Source: Flavobacteriaceae bacterium UBA5534 (GTDB lineage Bacteria > Bacteroidota > Bacteroidia > Flavobacteriales > Flavobacteriaceae). From it: DNA of 36,116 bases. The position numbers and the translations under genes are program-made. Of the stretch, positions 8,007 to 16,353 are shown piece after piece. The notes under the pieces were generated by a model. The model was not told where the DNA came from, did no database searches, and was given only the letters and a program-made list of their open reading frames with translations. The DNA lies in assembly GCA_002426015.1 (NCBI GenBank), contig DINS01000006.1:1-36116 (forward strand), written 5' to 3'. Position 1 is the first letter of the stretch; each line of letters opens with the position of its first letter.

Positions 8007-10979
8007 CTAGTTCTTTACATCTGGTGCGACACCCTTATCTTTCAAAGTATCGAACATAATAGGTGTTGCAATAAATATCGATGAGTATGTACCCACTACG
8101 ATACCTATAATCAACGAGAACAATAAGCCTCTTAACGAATCAGCGCCAAAAGCAAACATAGCGATTAACACCACTAATGTTGTTAACGACGTATTTAAAG
8201 TTCTACTTAATGTACTATTGATTGCAGAGTTGATGTTAAAACCTCCTCTAAATCCTTTTTCGTTAGTGACCTCTCTAATTCTGTCAAACACAACCACAGT
8301 ATCATTCAATGAGTAACCAATTACCGTTAAGATGGCTGCGATGAACGCTTGATCGATTTCCATACTGAATGGCATGAACTTGTGCAATAATGAGTAAATA
8401 CCCAAAACAATAACAATATCATGGAATACCGCTGCAACAGCTCCCAAAGAGAATTGCCATTTTTTGAAACGGATTAAGATATAAAGGAATACCACTACTA
8501 ATGAACCCAATACTGCCCAGAAAGATTCTTTCTTGATATCATCGGCAATGGTAGGGCTCACTTTACTTGAGTACATCTTACCAATTTTTGCTTCACCAGA
8601 ACCATCAACGAAAGATTCGTAAGTCATTCCTTTTGGGAAATATGGTTGCAATGTTTCAAATAATTTTGATTGTACTTCTTCATCAGCTTCTGCCGAGTTT
8701 TCATCTACTTTATACTTGGTAGAAATTTTTAACTGGTTGGCAGCTCCAATGGTTTTCACTTCAGCACTTCCAAAGGTTGCATTTAATTCTTTATTGATTT
8801 CCTCTGGATTCACATCTTGTGCAAAACGTACTTGGTATGTTCTACCTCCAACAAAATCAATACCTTGGTCTAATCCTTCGGTCAATAATGAAACAATACT
8901 CAAAACGATCAATGCACCAGAAATGATGTAAGACATTTTACGTTTTTTGATGAAATCGATATTGACATTTTTGAACAAGCCTTTTGTGATAGAAGTTGAG
9001 AAATCCAAACGTCTGTCCTTTTTGCTCAAATACCAATCCACCAACAATCTTGTAATAAAAATTGCTGTGAACAATGAGGTTAAAATACCTATTAATAGCG
9101 TGGTGGCAAATCCTTTGATTGGACCTGTACCGAACACAAATAAAATAATTGCCGTAAGACCTGTTGTAATGTTAGCATCTAAAATGGAAGATAGTGCATT
9201 GGCAAAACCATCTCTGATGGCTTCCTTTTTACCTTTTCCATTTTCCAGTTCTTCTCTTACACGTTCAAAGATAAGAACGTTTGCATCGACTGACATACCT
9301 ATAGTTAATACGATACCTGCAAGCCCTGGAAGCGTCAATACAGCTCCTAAACCAGATAAAACCCCGAAGATTAAAACGATGTTGAACAATAACGCAATAT
9401 CAGCAAAAATACCTGCTTTGCCATAATACATCACCATCCATAACAATACTAATGTCAAGGCAATTAAGAATGATTTCATACCACTATCAATAGCTTCTTG
9501 ACCTAACGAAGGACCAACCTCTTCTGCTTGTACGATATCAGCAGAAGCTGGCAATTTACCAGCTCTTAACACGTTCGCTAAATCGATAGCCTCGTTTAAA
9601 GTAAATGAACCAGAAATTTCAGAGTTACCTCCAGAAATAGCTCCTGTTGTTACACCTGGAGCAGAATACACGATATTATCTAATACAATAGCTATTTGGC
9701 TTTGTTGAGCAAAGGCTCTTCCTGTCATTGCTTCCCAAACTTTAGCACCTTTACTGTTCATTTGCATGCTTACAGAAGGTTTTCCTGTTTGACCGTATGA
9801 TTGGCGAGCGTCAGTAATCACTGCTCCACTCAATTCTGGTGTATTATCCCTATTACCCTTAAGTGCGTATAAATCGACAAACTCACTGTCTTTTTCCTGG
9901 ATTCCCCAAGCAAACTTAACATAACGTTGTTCAGCTGGCAATAATGCTCTCACTTGAGGTTTATTAAGATAAGACATTACAAGATCTTTATCTTTAGCCA
10001 AAAAAGTTGCCAATACTGGACCTCTTGGGCCTCCTTGCATCAATCCAACTAACGGGTTGGCTGTAGCAACATCTGTTGAATCTTTTGCAGTATCACCTAA
10101 CAATTCACTGATCTTACTGTCTTCACCATCTTGTATAGTATCTGTTGCAACTTCAGCAGTTTCTTTGGTTTCAGTATCAACAAGAGGCTTTAAAGCTTCA
10201 TTTGCTTGAAATATAAATGAGCCCATTTCTTCTCCTTTGTACACGTCCCAAAATTCTAATTGTGCAGTACTTTGTAAAAGTGATTTGATACGCTCTACAT
10301 CTTTAGCACCTGGCAATTCTACAAGAATACGTCCAGAGTTTCCAAGACGTTGAATATTTGGAGACGTAACGCCAAACTTATCGATACGTTTACGTAATAC
10401 TTCAAACGCAGAAACGATTGATTCGTCAATCTTTTGAATAATGATAGGCTTTACCTGATCATCAGTCATATTGATATCTACTTCTTCACTTAGGGTTCTA
10501 TTTGCGAAAATATCAGGAGAAGCTAATTTTTTATCACCTTTGATTTTATCAAATGCTATAAAGAAATCTTCTACATATGTATTTTGGCTATCCTTTTGAA
10601 GTTCAGAGGCATCATCCAATGCTTGATTGAATGCTGGGTCTTTACTATTGTTAGCAAGACCTTTTAAAATGTCTTTTACAGAAATTTCGAGAATAACATT
10701 GATACCTCCTTTAAGGTCAAGACCAAGATTCATTGCTTTTTCCTTAACTTCATTGAAGGTGTATTTGGCAATTCCCATGTTAAATACTTCTTCAGTATTT
10801 AAAGAATCTAAATAACGAACCTCTTCGGCGTTGCGTTCGGCTGGGTCACTAAATCTACTAGCTGCAATCTCTTCAGCATTGTCTTCAATTTGGTTGGCTT
10901 TGAATGTAAATGAAAGTTGGTATAAACTCACCAACCCAAATAACACAGCAAACAGTTTTACTAATCCTTTGTTTTGCAT
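8007..10979 (-). CDS. secDF: Fused protein translocase subunit SecDF
   Basis: This 990-residue SecD-SecF fusion is the usual form in Bacteroidota. It uses the proton motive force to pull proteins through SecYEG on the periplasmic side. The SecD half begins with a membrane anchor and the conserved LGLDLKGGINVILEI. The P1 domain contains AFEVLRKRIDKFGVTSPNIQ and GRILVELPGAKD. The TM4 motif SVDANVLIFERVREE lies near residue 560. The SecF half begins around GLDQGIDFVGGRTYQVRF and carries GYSLNDTVVVFDRIRE near 890. The loop around residues 255-315 is acidic and Thr/Asp/Glu-rich. A consensus promoter lies upstream. High export demand fits the many T9SS cargo genes nearby, since T9SS substrates cross the inner membrane by Sec. 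Confidence 0.98.
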   Translation of the reverse strand: MQNKGLVKLFAVLFGLVSLYQLSFTFKANQIEDNAEEIAASRFSDPAERNAEEVRYLDSLNTEEVFNMGIAKYTFNEVKEKAMNLGLDLKGGINVILEISVKDILKGLANNSKDPAFNQALDDASELQKDSQNTYVEDFFIAFDKIKGDKKLASPDIFANRTLSEEVDINMTDDQVKPIIIQKIDESIVSAFEVLRKRIDKFGVTSPNIQRLGNSGRILVELPGAKDVERIKSLLQSTAQLEFWDVYKGEEMGSFIFQANEALKPLVDTETKETAEVATDTIQDGEDSKISELLGDTAKDSTDVATANPLVGLMQGGPRGPVLATFLAKDKDLVMSYLNKPQVRALLPAEQRYVKFAWGIQEKDSEFVDLYALKGNRDNTPELSGAVITDARQSYGQTGKPSVSMQMNSKGAKVWEAMTGRAFAQQSQIAIVLDNIVYSAPGVTTGAISGGNSEISGSFTLNEAIDLANVLRAGKLPASADIVQAEEVGPSLGQEAIDSGMKSFLIALTLVLLWMVMYYGKAGIFADIALLFNIVLIFGVLSGLGAVLTLPGLAGIVLTIGMSVDANVLIFERVREELENGKGKKEAIRDGFANALSSILDANITTGLTAIILFVFGTGPIKGFATTLLIGILTSLFTAIFITRLLVDWYLSKKDRRLDFSTSITKGLFKNVNIDFIKKRKMSYIISGALIVLSIVSLLTEGLDQGIDFVGGRTYQVRFAQDVNPEEINKELNATFGSAEVKTIGAANQLKISTKYKVDENSAEADEEVQSKLFETLQPYFPKGMTYESFVDGSGEAKIGKMYSSKVSPTIADDIKKESFWAVLGSLVVVFLYILIRFKKWQFSLGAVAAVFHDIVIVLGIYSLLHKFMPFSMEIDQAFIAAILTVIGYSLNDTVVVFDRIREVTNEKGFRGGFNINSAINSTLSRTLNTSLTTLVVLIAMFAFGADSLRGLLFSLIIGIVVGTYSSIFIATPIMFDTLKDKGVAPDVKN

Positions 10980-11014
10980 TATTATATTTTTTTAAGTCAA
11001 ATTTTTTAAACGTG

Positions 11015-11044
11015 CAAATATAGAATTTACCGTTGATTTGACAA
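11015..11044 (-). promoter_or_regulatory. Consensus promoter of secDF (TTG-N19-TATATTTG)
   Basis: On the minus strand TTG at 11044-11042 is followed by 19 nt and then TATATTTG at 11022-11015, a full match to the Bacteroidota -33/-7 promoter. The predicted leader before the ATG at 10979 is about 30 nt. Confidence 0.7.
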
Positions 11045-11118
11045 TTATTATTTTTTATGATTATGTGTAATTTGTGTGAGCTTTTCGTTTAACTACGTAA
11101 AGTCACTTTTAAGGTTCC

Positions 11119-11739
11119 TTATGAATTAGGTCCTGCCCTAACTTCAGGTATTTTTTTTGAAGAATTATCTATAGCAATTGCATTGCTTTTTCTGAAATTA
11201 TAGGCAGTTTTTACAAGTCTGTTGTTTTCTCTTACTTGAAAGTCTTCAAACGGACTATAAAAATTAGGGTTAAAAAATCGAATGTTTTCTGGTTTTTGCT
11301 CTATAGCGAGTTTCCCACCTAAATCGGATACAGCATTGCTGCCATCTTGGATTTCGTAAACATCGAGGTTATAAGCAATTGAATGATCATCTGAAGGCGA
11401 TGACTTTATGGGTTGTTGCGTTTTTTTTGAAGATGTTAAATCAAAGGTTTTTTCGTTTGAAAGCAGTTCTTTTATACCTGCAACGTCAATATCGCTGTAA
11501 TAAGTAATTTTCAGTTTCCCTTTTATTGGTTCGCTAACCCTAATTTTATCAACACCAATAGTTTGCAGTTGTTTTTTTACAATTGCAATGGCGTTTTGTG
11601 CTTCATCAGGAGTCACCTCATTATCAGTAAACTGCAAGACTATTTCCTGATTAGGCACAGATATATGCTGCTGACTGGCAACACCTCCTAATAAGGTAAG
11701 AATAATTACTAAAGTACTAATGTACCATCTCGACTTCAT
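11119..11739 (-). CDS. Uncharacterised membrane-anchored or secreted protein upstream of secDF
   Basis: The product has 206 residues. It starts with a hydrophobic signal or anchor segment (WYISTLVIILTLLGGVAS). Residues 30-95 read as a beta-alpha-beta-beta-alpha unit: IVLQFTD, then EAQNAIAIVKKQLQTIGVDK, then GKLKITYYSDIDVAGIKELL. This layout resembles the SecD P1 segment of the neighbouring gene (AFEVLRKRIDKFGVTS, then GRILVELPGAKDVERIKSLL). That resemblance is my reading and not a proven homology. The C-terminal half is polar, with a basic end. Promoter and terminator positions suggest it is transcribed separately from both mdh and secDF. Confidence 0.7.
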   Translation of the reverse strand: MKSRWYISTLVIILTLLGGVASQQHISVPNQEIVLQFTDNEVTPDEAQNAIAIVKKQLQTIGVDKIRVSEPIKGKLKITYYSDIDVAGIKELLSNEKTFDLTSSKKTQQPIKSSPSDDHSIAYNLDVYEIQDGSNAVSDLGGKLAIEQKPENIRFFNPNFYSPFEDFQVRENNRLVKTAYNFRKSNAIAIDNSSKKIPEVRAGPNS

Positions 11740-11751
11740 GCGCCAAATATA

Positions 11752-11785
11752 TAAAAAAAATAAAGACTGTATTTCTACAGTCTTT
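11752..11785 (-). terminator. Intrinsic terminator of mdh
   Basis: AAAGACTGTA (11762-11771), loop TTTC and TACAGTCTTT (11776-11785) form a perfect 10-bp stem. Read on the minus strand it is followed by a long T-run (the A-tract at 11753-11760). It lies 24 bp after the mdh stop and just before the start of the next minus-strand gene. Confidence 0.85.
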
Positions 11786-11808
11786 AAATAAACAGTTATG
11801 TTATATTA

Positions 11809-12729
11809 TTATAATAAATCATTGACATTTCTGACGCCTTCAGCACTTTCTTTCATGTTTGCTTTTTCGGCATCGTTCAGTTCAACCTCTACGATTTTTT
11901 CGATACCATTGCGCCCTAAAATTACTGGAACTCCAATACATATATCTTTCATACCAAATTCACCATCTAATAATACTGAACAAGGGAACATCTTCTTTTG
12001 GTCGCAAGCAATGGCCTGTACCAAACTACTTACTGCTGCTCCTGGAGCATACCAAGCAGAAGTTCCTAATAACTTGGTAAGTGTCGCTCCACCAACTTTG
12101 GTATCTTCTTTAACTTGCTCTAATCGTTCTTTTGATAAAAATGCTGACACCGGAACACTGTTGCGTGTTGCCAAACGTGTTAATGGAATCATCCCTGTAT
12201 CACTATGACCACCAATGACCATTCCGTCAACATCACTCGATGGCGCTCCCAAAGCTTCTGCTAACCTGTATTTAAAACGAGCAGAGTCTAAAGCTCCACC
12301 CATTCCTATAATTCTATGCTTTGGAAGGTTGGTAGATTTATGAACTAAATAGGTCATTGTATCCATTGGGTTACTTACCACAATGATAATCGTATTTGGA
12401 GAGTGCTGAATTAAACTTGACGATACTGTTTTTACAATACCAGCATTGATACCTATCAATTCTTCGCGAGTCATTCCCGGTTTACGTGGAATACCAGATG
12501 TAATCACACAAATATCACTATTTGCTGTTTTTGAATAATCGTTTGTAACTCCCGTAATTTTGGTATCAAAACCGTTGAGAGAGGCTGTTTGCATTAAATC
12601 CATTGCTTTACCTTCGGCAAACCCTTCTTTAATGTCTAATAAAACAACTTCACTTGCAAAATTTTTGATGGCAATATATTCAGCGCAACTTGCACCAACT
12701 GCACCTGCTCCAACTACTGTAACTTTCAT
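11809..12729 (-). CDS. mdh: Malate dehydrogenase (LDH-like type)
   Basis: Mdh oxidises malate to oxaloacetate with NAD+ in the TCA cycle. The 306-residue protein shows the Rossmann motif VVGAGAVG (residues 5-12) and an acidic residue after the second strand (LLDI), typical of NAD+ use. The mobile loop is GIPRKPGMTREEL, with substrate-binding Arg82 and Arg88. The catalytic pair is Asp148 and His175 (IGGHSDTGM), with Arg151 as the third substrate arginine. The short length and the motif order place it in the LDH-like group of MDHs common in Bacteroidota. It has its own promoter embedded in a palindrome and its own terminator, so it looks monocistronic. Confidence 0.97.
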   Translation of the reverse strand: MKVTVVGAGAVGASCAEYIAIKNFASEVVLLDIKEGFAEGKAMDLMQTASLNGFDTKITGVTNDYSKTANSDICVITSGIPRKPGMTREELIGINAGIVKTVSSSLIQHSPNTIIIVVSNPMDTMTYLVHKSTNLPKHRIIGMGGALDSARFKYRLAEALGAPSSDVDGMVIGGHSDTGMIPLTRLATRNSVPVSAFLSKERLEQVKEDTKVGGATLTKLLGTSAWYAPGAAVSSLVQAIACDQKKMFPCSVLLDGEFGMKDICIGVPVILGRNGIEKIVEVELNDAEKANMKESAEGVRNVNDLL

Positions 12730-12734
12730 AATAA

Positions 12735-12779
12735 ATGGTTTAGATTAAATGTTGTGCAAATTTAACATTTTTAAACCAT
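12735..12779 (-). promoter_or_regulatory. mdh promoter inside a nested inverted repeat
   Basis: The -7 box TAAATTTG (minus strand, 12764-12757) lies at the centre of two nested inverted repeats. The inner arms are AAATGTT (12747-12753) and AACATTT (12764-12770). The outer arms are ATGGTTTA (12735-12742) and TAAACCAT (12772-12779). The structure could be an operator over the core promoter. The DNA is AT-rich, so chance is not excluded. Confidence 0.45.
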
Positions 12780-12802
12780 AAATTATTAAGATTCTCTTAA
12801 AT

Positions 12803-13816
12803 CTAAAACGAAAAATTAAAACCTACAGAAGCACTATCAAATTCTGCCAAGGTATAATCGGCATTGATGCTAAAAAAGCCCATTTTAAGATTGGCGCCTA
12901 CTGTTCCTCTAACGCCTGAATAATCTTGCTTTATTGAAAATGGATTGACAATATCTTGAGAAAACAATACACCATTGTTTACTCTATAAGTTCCAAGTAA
13001 GTCTGTTGTTGTTTTTCCGCTTATATAACCCAACCCACCATAAAAGTTGATGACCTTAAGCTTTGTAGAGACTATCAATTCAAACAACAGCGTGTTGACC
13101 TCTGTTTTCACTTGTTGATTGTCTCCTCCTACAATACCGTCATCTGTAAAGTCATAACTTCCGTCAAGATGTGTATAAGCTGCTAAACCAGAAATTGCAA
13201 TAGGGAAAATTTTATCTGCAGGCAACCATGAAGTGAATTCTTGTTGCAAACCTACTCCATAAAGACCAATTTCGGCATCCTCTACATTTACTTTAGGAAA
13301 AAATCGCCCTTTAATCTGTGTTCCTTTAAAAGGAGAAAAACTTGCTTGCACAAATGCTGTTGGTATTAAATTGACGTTTGTTGAGCCAATGCCTGTTGGC
13401 AAGGTCAATGTCGCTTCCTGGCTTCCAAAAATAGGATCATCATAAGTTATGATTACTGTGATATCTGGATCGTTATGTCCAAGTGCAGTCGCTACTGTTT
13501 TTGATGGACTATTATCTTGAAATCGTATATTTTCATACTCGGAAATATTAAGCACAAACGATTTTTTTTCATCTTTTATAAAATTGGCGTTGCCAATGAT
13601 TGAAATTGAAAAGCCATATTTTTTGGGAGCCTTACCATTATTGAACCAACCATTGTTAATACTATACACCAACCCTTCAGATGCTGGAGCAATGTAATCG
13701 GTTGTAAATCGTTTGGCATCTTCAATACCAGCTGCCAATAAATCGTCAATATTTTCTTGGGCATTTGAAACTGAAATAGTTACCAGTGTAATAGCAAATA
13801 CTAAATATTTTTTCAT
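12803..13816 (-). CDS. Outer-membrane beta-barrel protein, possibly DUF6588 family
   Basis: The product has 337 residues with a Sec signal peptide (KKYLVFAITLVTISVSNAQ). An early helix (IDDLLAAGIEDAKRFTTDYI) leads into alternating hydrophobic strands. The last residues, SASVGFNFSF, end in a terminal phenylalanine, as is usual for outer-membrane barrels. Segments such as SINNGWFNNGKAPKKYGFSI and TAFVQASFSPFKGTQIKGRF recall the DUF6588 family as I remember it; this assignment is tentative. Strand pairs such as LKVINFYGGLGYISGKT and GVRGTVGANLKMGFFSINAD look like transmembrane hairpins. It sits alone between mdh and gyrB on the same strand. The ligand or transport role is unknown. Confidence 0.8.
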   Translation of the reverse strand: MKKYLVFAITLVTISVSNAQENIDDLLAAGIEDAKRFTTDYIAPASEGLVYSINNGWFNNGKAPKKYGFSISIIGNANFIKDEKKSFVLNISEYENIRFQDNSPSKTVATALGHNDPDITVIITYDDPIFGSQEATLTLPTGIGSTNVNLIPTAFVQASFSPFKGTQIKGRFFPKVNVEDAEIGLYGVGLQQEFTSWLPADKIFPIAISGLAAYTHLDGSYDFTDDGIVGGDNQQVKTEVNTLLFELIVSTKLKVINFYGGLGYISGKTTTDLLGTYRVNNGVLFSQDIVNPFSIKQDYSGVRGTVGANLKMGFFSINADYTLAEFDSASVGFNFSF

Positions 13817-13923
13817 AATAATTATAGGTTAAATTTATCCAACTAAAGTAATCAAATTATTTAATAAAACTCATTTTGTCGTGATAAATTGTATTTTATC
13901 GATGTTTTTGAGTTTTCAAGCAT

Positions 13924-13963
13924 AAAAAAAGCAACTACATATAACTATGTAATTGCTTTTTTA
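13924..13963 (-). terminator. Intrinsic terminator of gyrB
   Basis: GCAACTACATA (13931-13941), loop TAAC and TATGTAATTGC (13946-13956) pair with one C-A mismatch. An A-tract lies on the left and a T-tract on the right, so it could work in both directions. It lies just past the gyrB stop in the minus direction. Confidence 0.85.
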
Positions 13964-13986
13964 TTTAGGTTTTATAAATTAACTAT

Positions 13987-15927
13987 TTATGCATCAATAT
14001 TAGCATACACAGCATTTTTTTCAATAAACTCTCTTCGAGGTGGCACTTCGTCTCCCATCAACATTGAGAAAATACGATCTGCTTCTCCTCCATTGTCTAT
14101 TTGTACTAAACGCATAGTTCTAAACTCTGGATTCATGGTTGTGTCCCAAAGTTGCTCTGCATTCATCTCTCCAAGACCTTTGTAGCGTTGTATGCCTACA
14201 TTTCCACCAAATTCTTCTGCAATAGCATCACGTTCTTTGTCCGACCAAGCATAGGCCTTTTTCTGTCCTTTTTTAATCAAATATAAAGGGGGTGTTGCTA
14301 TATATATATGACCATTTTCAATTAATTCTTTCATATATCTAAAAAAGAACGTTAAAATAAGTGTGGCAATATGACTACCATCAATATCGGCATCACACAT
14401 GATAACCACTTTGTGGTAACGTAATTTTGAAAGGTTTAAGGCTTTGCTGTCTTCTTCGGTACCAATAGTAACACCAAGTGCAGTAAATATATTTTTGATC
14501 TCTTCGTTTTCAAATACCTTATGGGTCATTGCTTTTTCTACATTCAGGATTTTACCTCTTAATGGTAAAATAGCTTGAAATGCTCTGTCACGTCCTTGTT
14601 TGGCAGTTCCACCAGCCGAATCTCCCTCGACCAAGAATACTTCACATTTAGCAGGATCTTGTTCAGAACAGTCGCTTAATTTTCCAGGTAAACCACCAAT
14701 ACTCATGACAGTTTTACGCTGTACCATTTCGCGAGCTTTTTGAGCTGCATGGCGTGCTTGTGCTGCCAGGATTACTTTTTGGACTATTACTTTAGCGTCA
14801 TCTGGATGCTCTTCTAAATAATCGGTTAACATTTCAGAAACTGCTTGACTTACTGAAGCAGATACTTCTCTGTTTCCTAATTTGGTTTTTGTTTGGCCTT
14901 CAAATTGAGGCTCCTGAACTTTCACGGAAATAATGGCTGTTAGCCCTTCACGAAAATCGTCACCAGCAATCTCGAATTTTAAGTTTTTGAGTAATCCAGA
15001 TTCATCTGCATACTTTTTAAGTGTATGTGTCAAACCACGACGGAATCCAGATAAATGTGTTCCTCCTTCATGTGTATTAATGTTGTTGACATACGAGTGT
15101 AAATTTTCTGCATAGGATGTATTGTAAATCATTGCAACCTCAACAGGTACATCATTTTTTTCACCTTCAAAAAAGATGACGTCTTTCATTAAAGGCTCTC
15201 TGTTTCCATCTAAAAATTTGATAAACTCTTTAAGGCCTTCTTCAGAATGAAATGTTTCACCTTCAAAAGTACCATCGTCTTTCTTATGTCTTTTGTCAAC
15301 TAAATGAATGGTAATGCCTTTATTTAAAAAAGCCAATTCGCGCATTCTACTTGCCAACGTATCATAACTATACTCCAATGTTTGAGTGAAAATTGTTGAA
15401 TCTGGTTTAAAGGTAACTGTTGTCCCTCTTTTGTCGGTATCACCAATGACCTTAACAGGATACATGGCTTTACCGCGTTCGTATTCTTGTTCGTAAACTT
15501 TTCCGTCTCTGTAAACAGTGGCTCTTAAATGTTCTGATAATGCATTGACGCAACTTACACCAACACCATGTAGTCCACCTGATACTTTATAAGAATCTTT
15601 ATCAAACTTACCACCTGCTCCAATTTTGGTCATGACGACCTGCAAAGCTGAAACACCTTCTTTTTTGTGAATATCGACAGGGATACCACGACCATCATCT
15701 TCAGTCGTAATAGAGTTATCCTCGTTAATGATGACCGTAATATTGTTGCAATGTCCAGCAAGAGCTTCGTCAATAGAGTTATCGACCACCTCATACACTA
15801 AATGGTGTAAACCACGTGTCCCAATATCACCTATATACATTGATGGACGCATACGAACGTGCTCCATCCCTTCCAACGCCTGAATACTATCTGCTGAATA
15901 ATTGTGTTTGTTGAATTCTTCCTTCAT
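13987..15927 (-). CDS. gyrB: DNA gyrase subunit B
   Basis: GyrB is the ATPase subunit that, with GyrA, introduces negative supercoils. The 646-residue length is normal for Bacteroidota and lacks the long insert of the E. coli protein. The GHKL ATPase shows VVDNSIDEALAGHC, DDGRGIPVD and GGLHGVGVSCVNALS. The transducer lysine is in GQTKTKLGN. The TOPRIM metal site shows EGDSAGGTAKQGRDR near residue 434 and MCDADIDGSHIATLIL near 510. The C-terminus carries QRYKGLGEMNAEQLWDTTMNPE. These features separate GyrB from ParE reasonably well. No dnaA or gyrA is nearby, so there is no sign of the replication origin here. Confidence 0.97.
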   Translation of the reverse strand: MKEEFNKHNYSADSIQALEGMEHVRMRPSMYIGDIGTRGLHHLVYEVVDNSIDEALAGHCNNITVIINEDNSITTEDDGRGIPVDIHKKEGVSALQVVMTKIGAGGKFDKDSYKVSGGLHGVGVSCVNALSEHLRATVYRDGKVYEQEYERGKAMYPVKVIGDTDKRGTTVTFKPDSTIFTQTLEYSYDTLASRMRELAFLNKGITIHLVDKRHKKDDGTFEGETFHSEEGLKEFIKFLDGNREPLMKDVIFFEGEKNDVPVEVAMIYNTSYAENLHSYVNNINTHEGGTHLSGFRRGLTHTLKKYADESGLLKNLKFEIAGDDFREGLTAIISVKVQEPQFEGQTKTKLGNREVSASVSQAVSEMLTDYLEEHPDDAKVIVQKVILAAQARHAAQKAREMVQRKTVMSIGGLPGKLSDCSEQDPAKCEVFLVEGDSAGGTAKQGRDRAFQAILPLRGKILNVEKAMTHKVFENEEIKNIFTALGVTIGTEEDSKALNLSKLRYHKVVIMCDADIDGSHIATLILTFFFRYMKELIENGHIYIATPPLYLIKKGQKKAYAWSDKERDAIAEEFGGNVGIQRYKGLGEMNAEQLWDTTMNPEFRTMRLVQIDNGGEADRIFSMLMGDEVPPRREFIEKNAVYANIDA

Positions 15928-16025
15928 AAATATTATCTATTTCTATTTTTATTATCAATTTTGAAATCTATCTGCATAAAAAAAATGACACGTAGCGTAT
16001 CATTTTTTGGATACTTACAAAGATA
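15928..16025 (-). promoter_or_regulatory. gyrB promoter and leader with a hairpin
   Basis: On the minus strand TATCTTTG (16025-16018) matches the -7 consensus and predicts a leader of about 85 nt before the gyrB ATG. Directly downstream lies ATGATAC (16003-15997) opposite GTGTCAT (15991-15985), extended by flanking A and T runs, with one mismatch. The hairpin falls at the very 5' end of the message. It may stabilise the RNA or respond to supercoiling-linked control, but this is inference. Confidence 0.45.
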
Positions 16026-16254
16026 ATAAACAATACCGCCTTTTGAAAGTTTTTTAACGATTATAGTCTAAAATTATCAACATTTGTTAATTACTTCAAA
16101 GTGTCTTAAATCGCTTAAAAAGCGCCTTAAAATTGATTTTGACCGATTTTAACATCTCTGAAAAATGTCAAAAAACACAATAAGGCTTTAGAAGCAAGAT
16201 TCCCATTTAATTATTAATCAAAAATTCGTTAAGAATCGAATGGTTTAGACGCCA

Positions 16255-16353
16255 TTAGGGAAAACCCTAATACTATATTTCTATGTTTTCCCCTTAAAAA
16301 CAAACTACTGTTTGTCAATAATTTAGCCTCACAAACCATTAATACAGTTTATC
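16255..16353 (+). promoter_or_regulatory. Promoter block A: palindromic operator and -7 box before the lipase operon
   Basis: The palindrome TTAGGG-AAAA-CCCTAA (16255-16270) is followed by an inverted half-like site, GTTTTCCCCTTA (16285-16296), and a -7-like box TAATTTAG (16319-16326). The ATG comes 35 bp after the start of that box. The 102 bp from the palindrome to the ATG align without gaps to block B at 18659-18760, with 84 of 102 bases identical. The -33 position lacks TTG, as would be expected of an activator-dependent promoter. The rest of the gap 15928-16254 holds the gyrB promoter and AT-rich DNA with a small CGCTT/AAGCG hairpin near 16112; I see no gene in it. Confidence 0.65.

Noticed and set aside
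8716..9426. Plus-strand open frames opposite secDF (8716-8931 and 8947-9426)
   Set aside because: They are antisense shadows of a well-conserved gene and show no family motif.
16080..16254. Possible small gene or RNA between gyrB and the lipase operon
   Set aside because: Only short AT-rich hairpins are present, with no credible start, coding pattern or recognised RNA fold.
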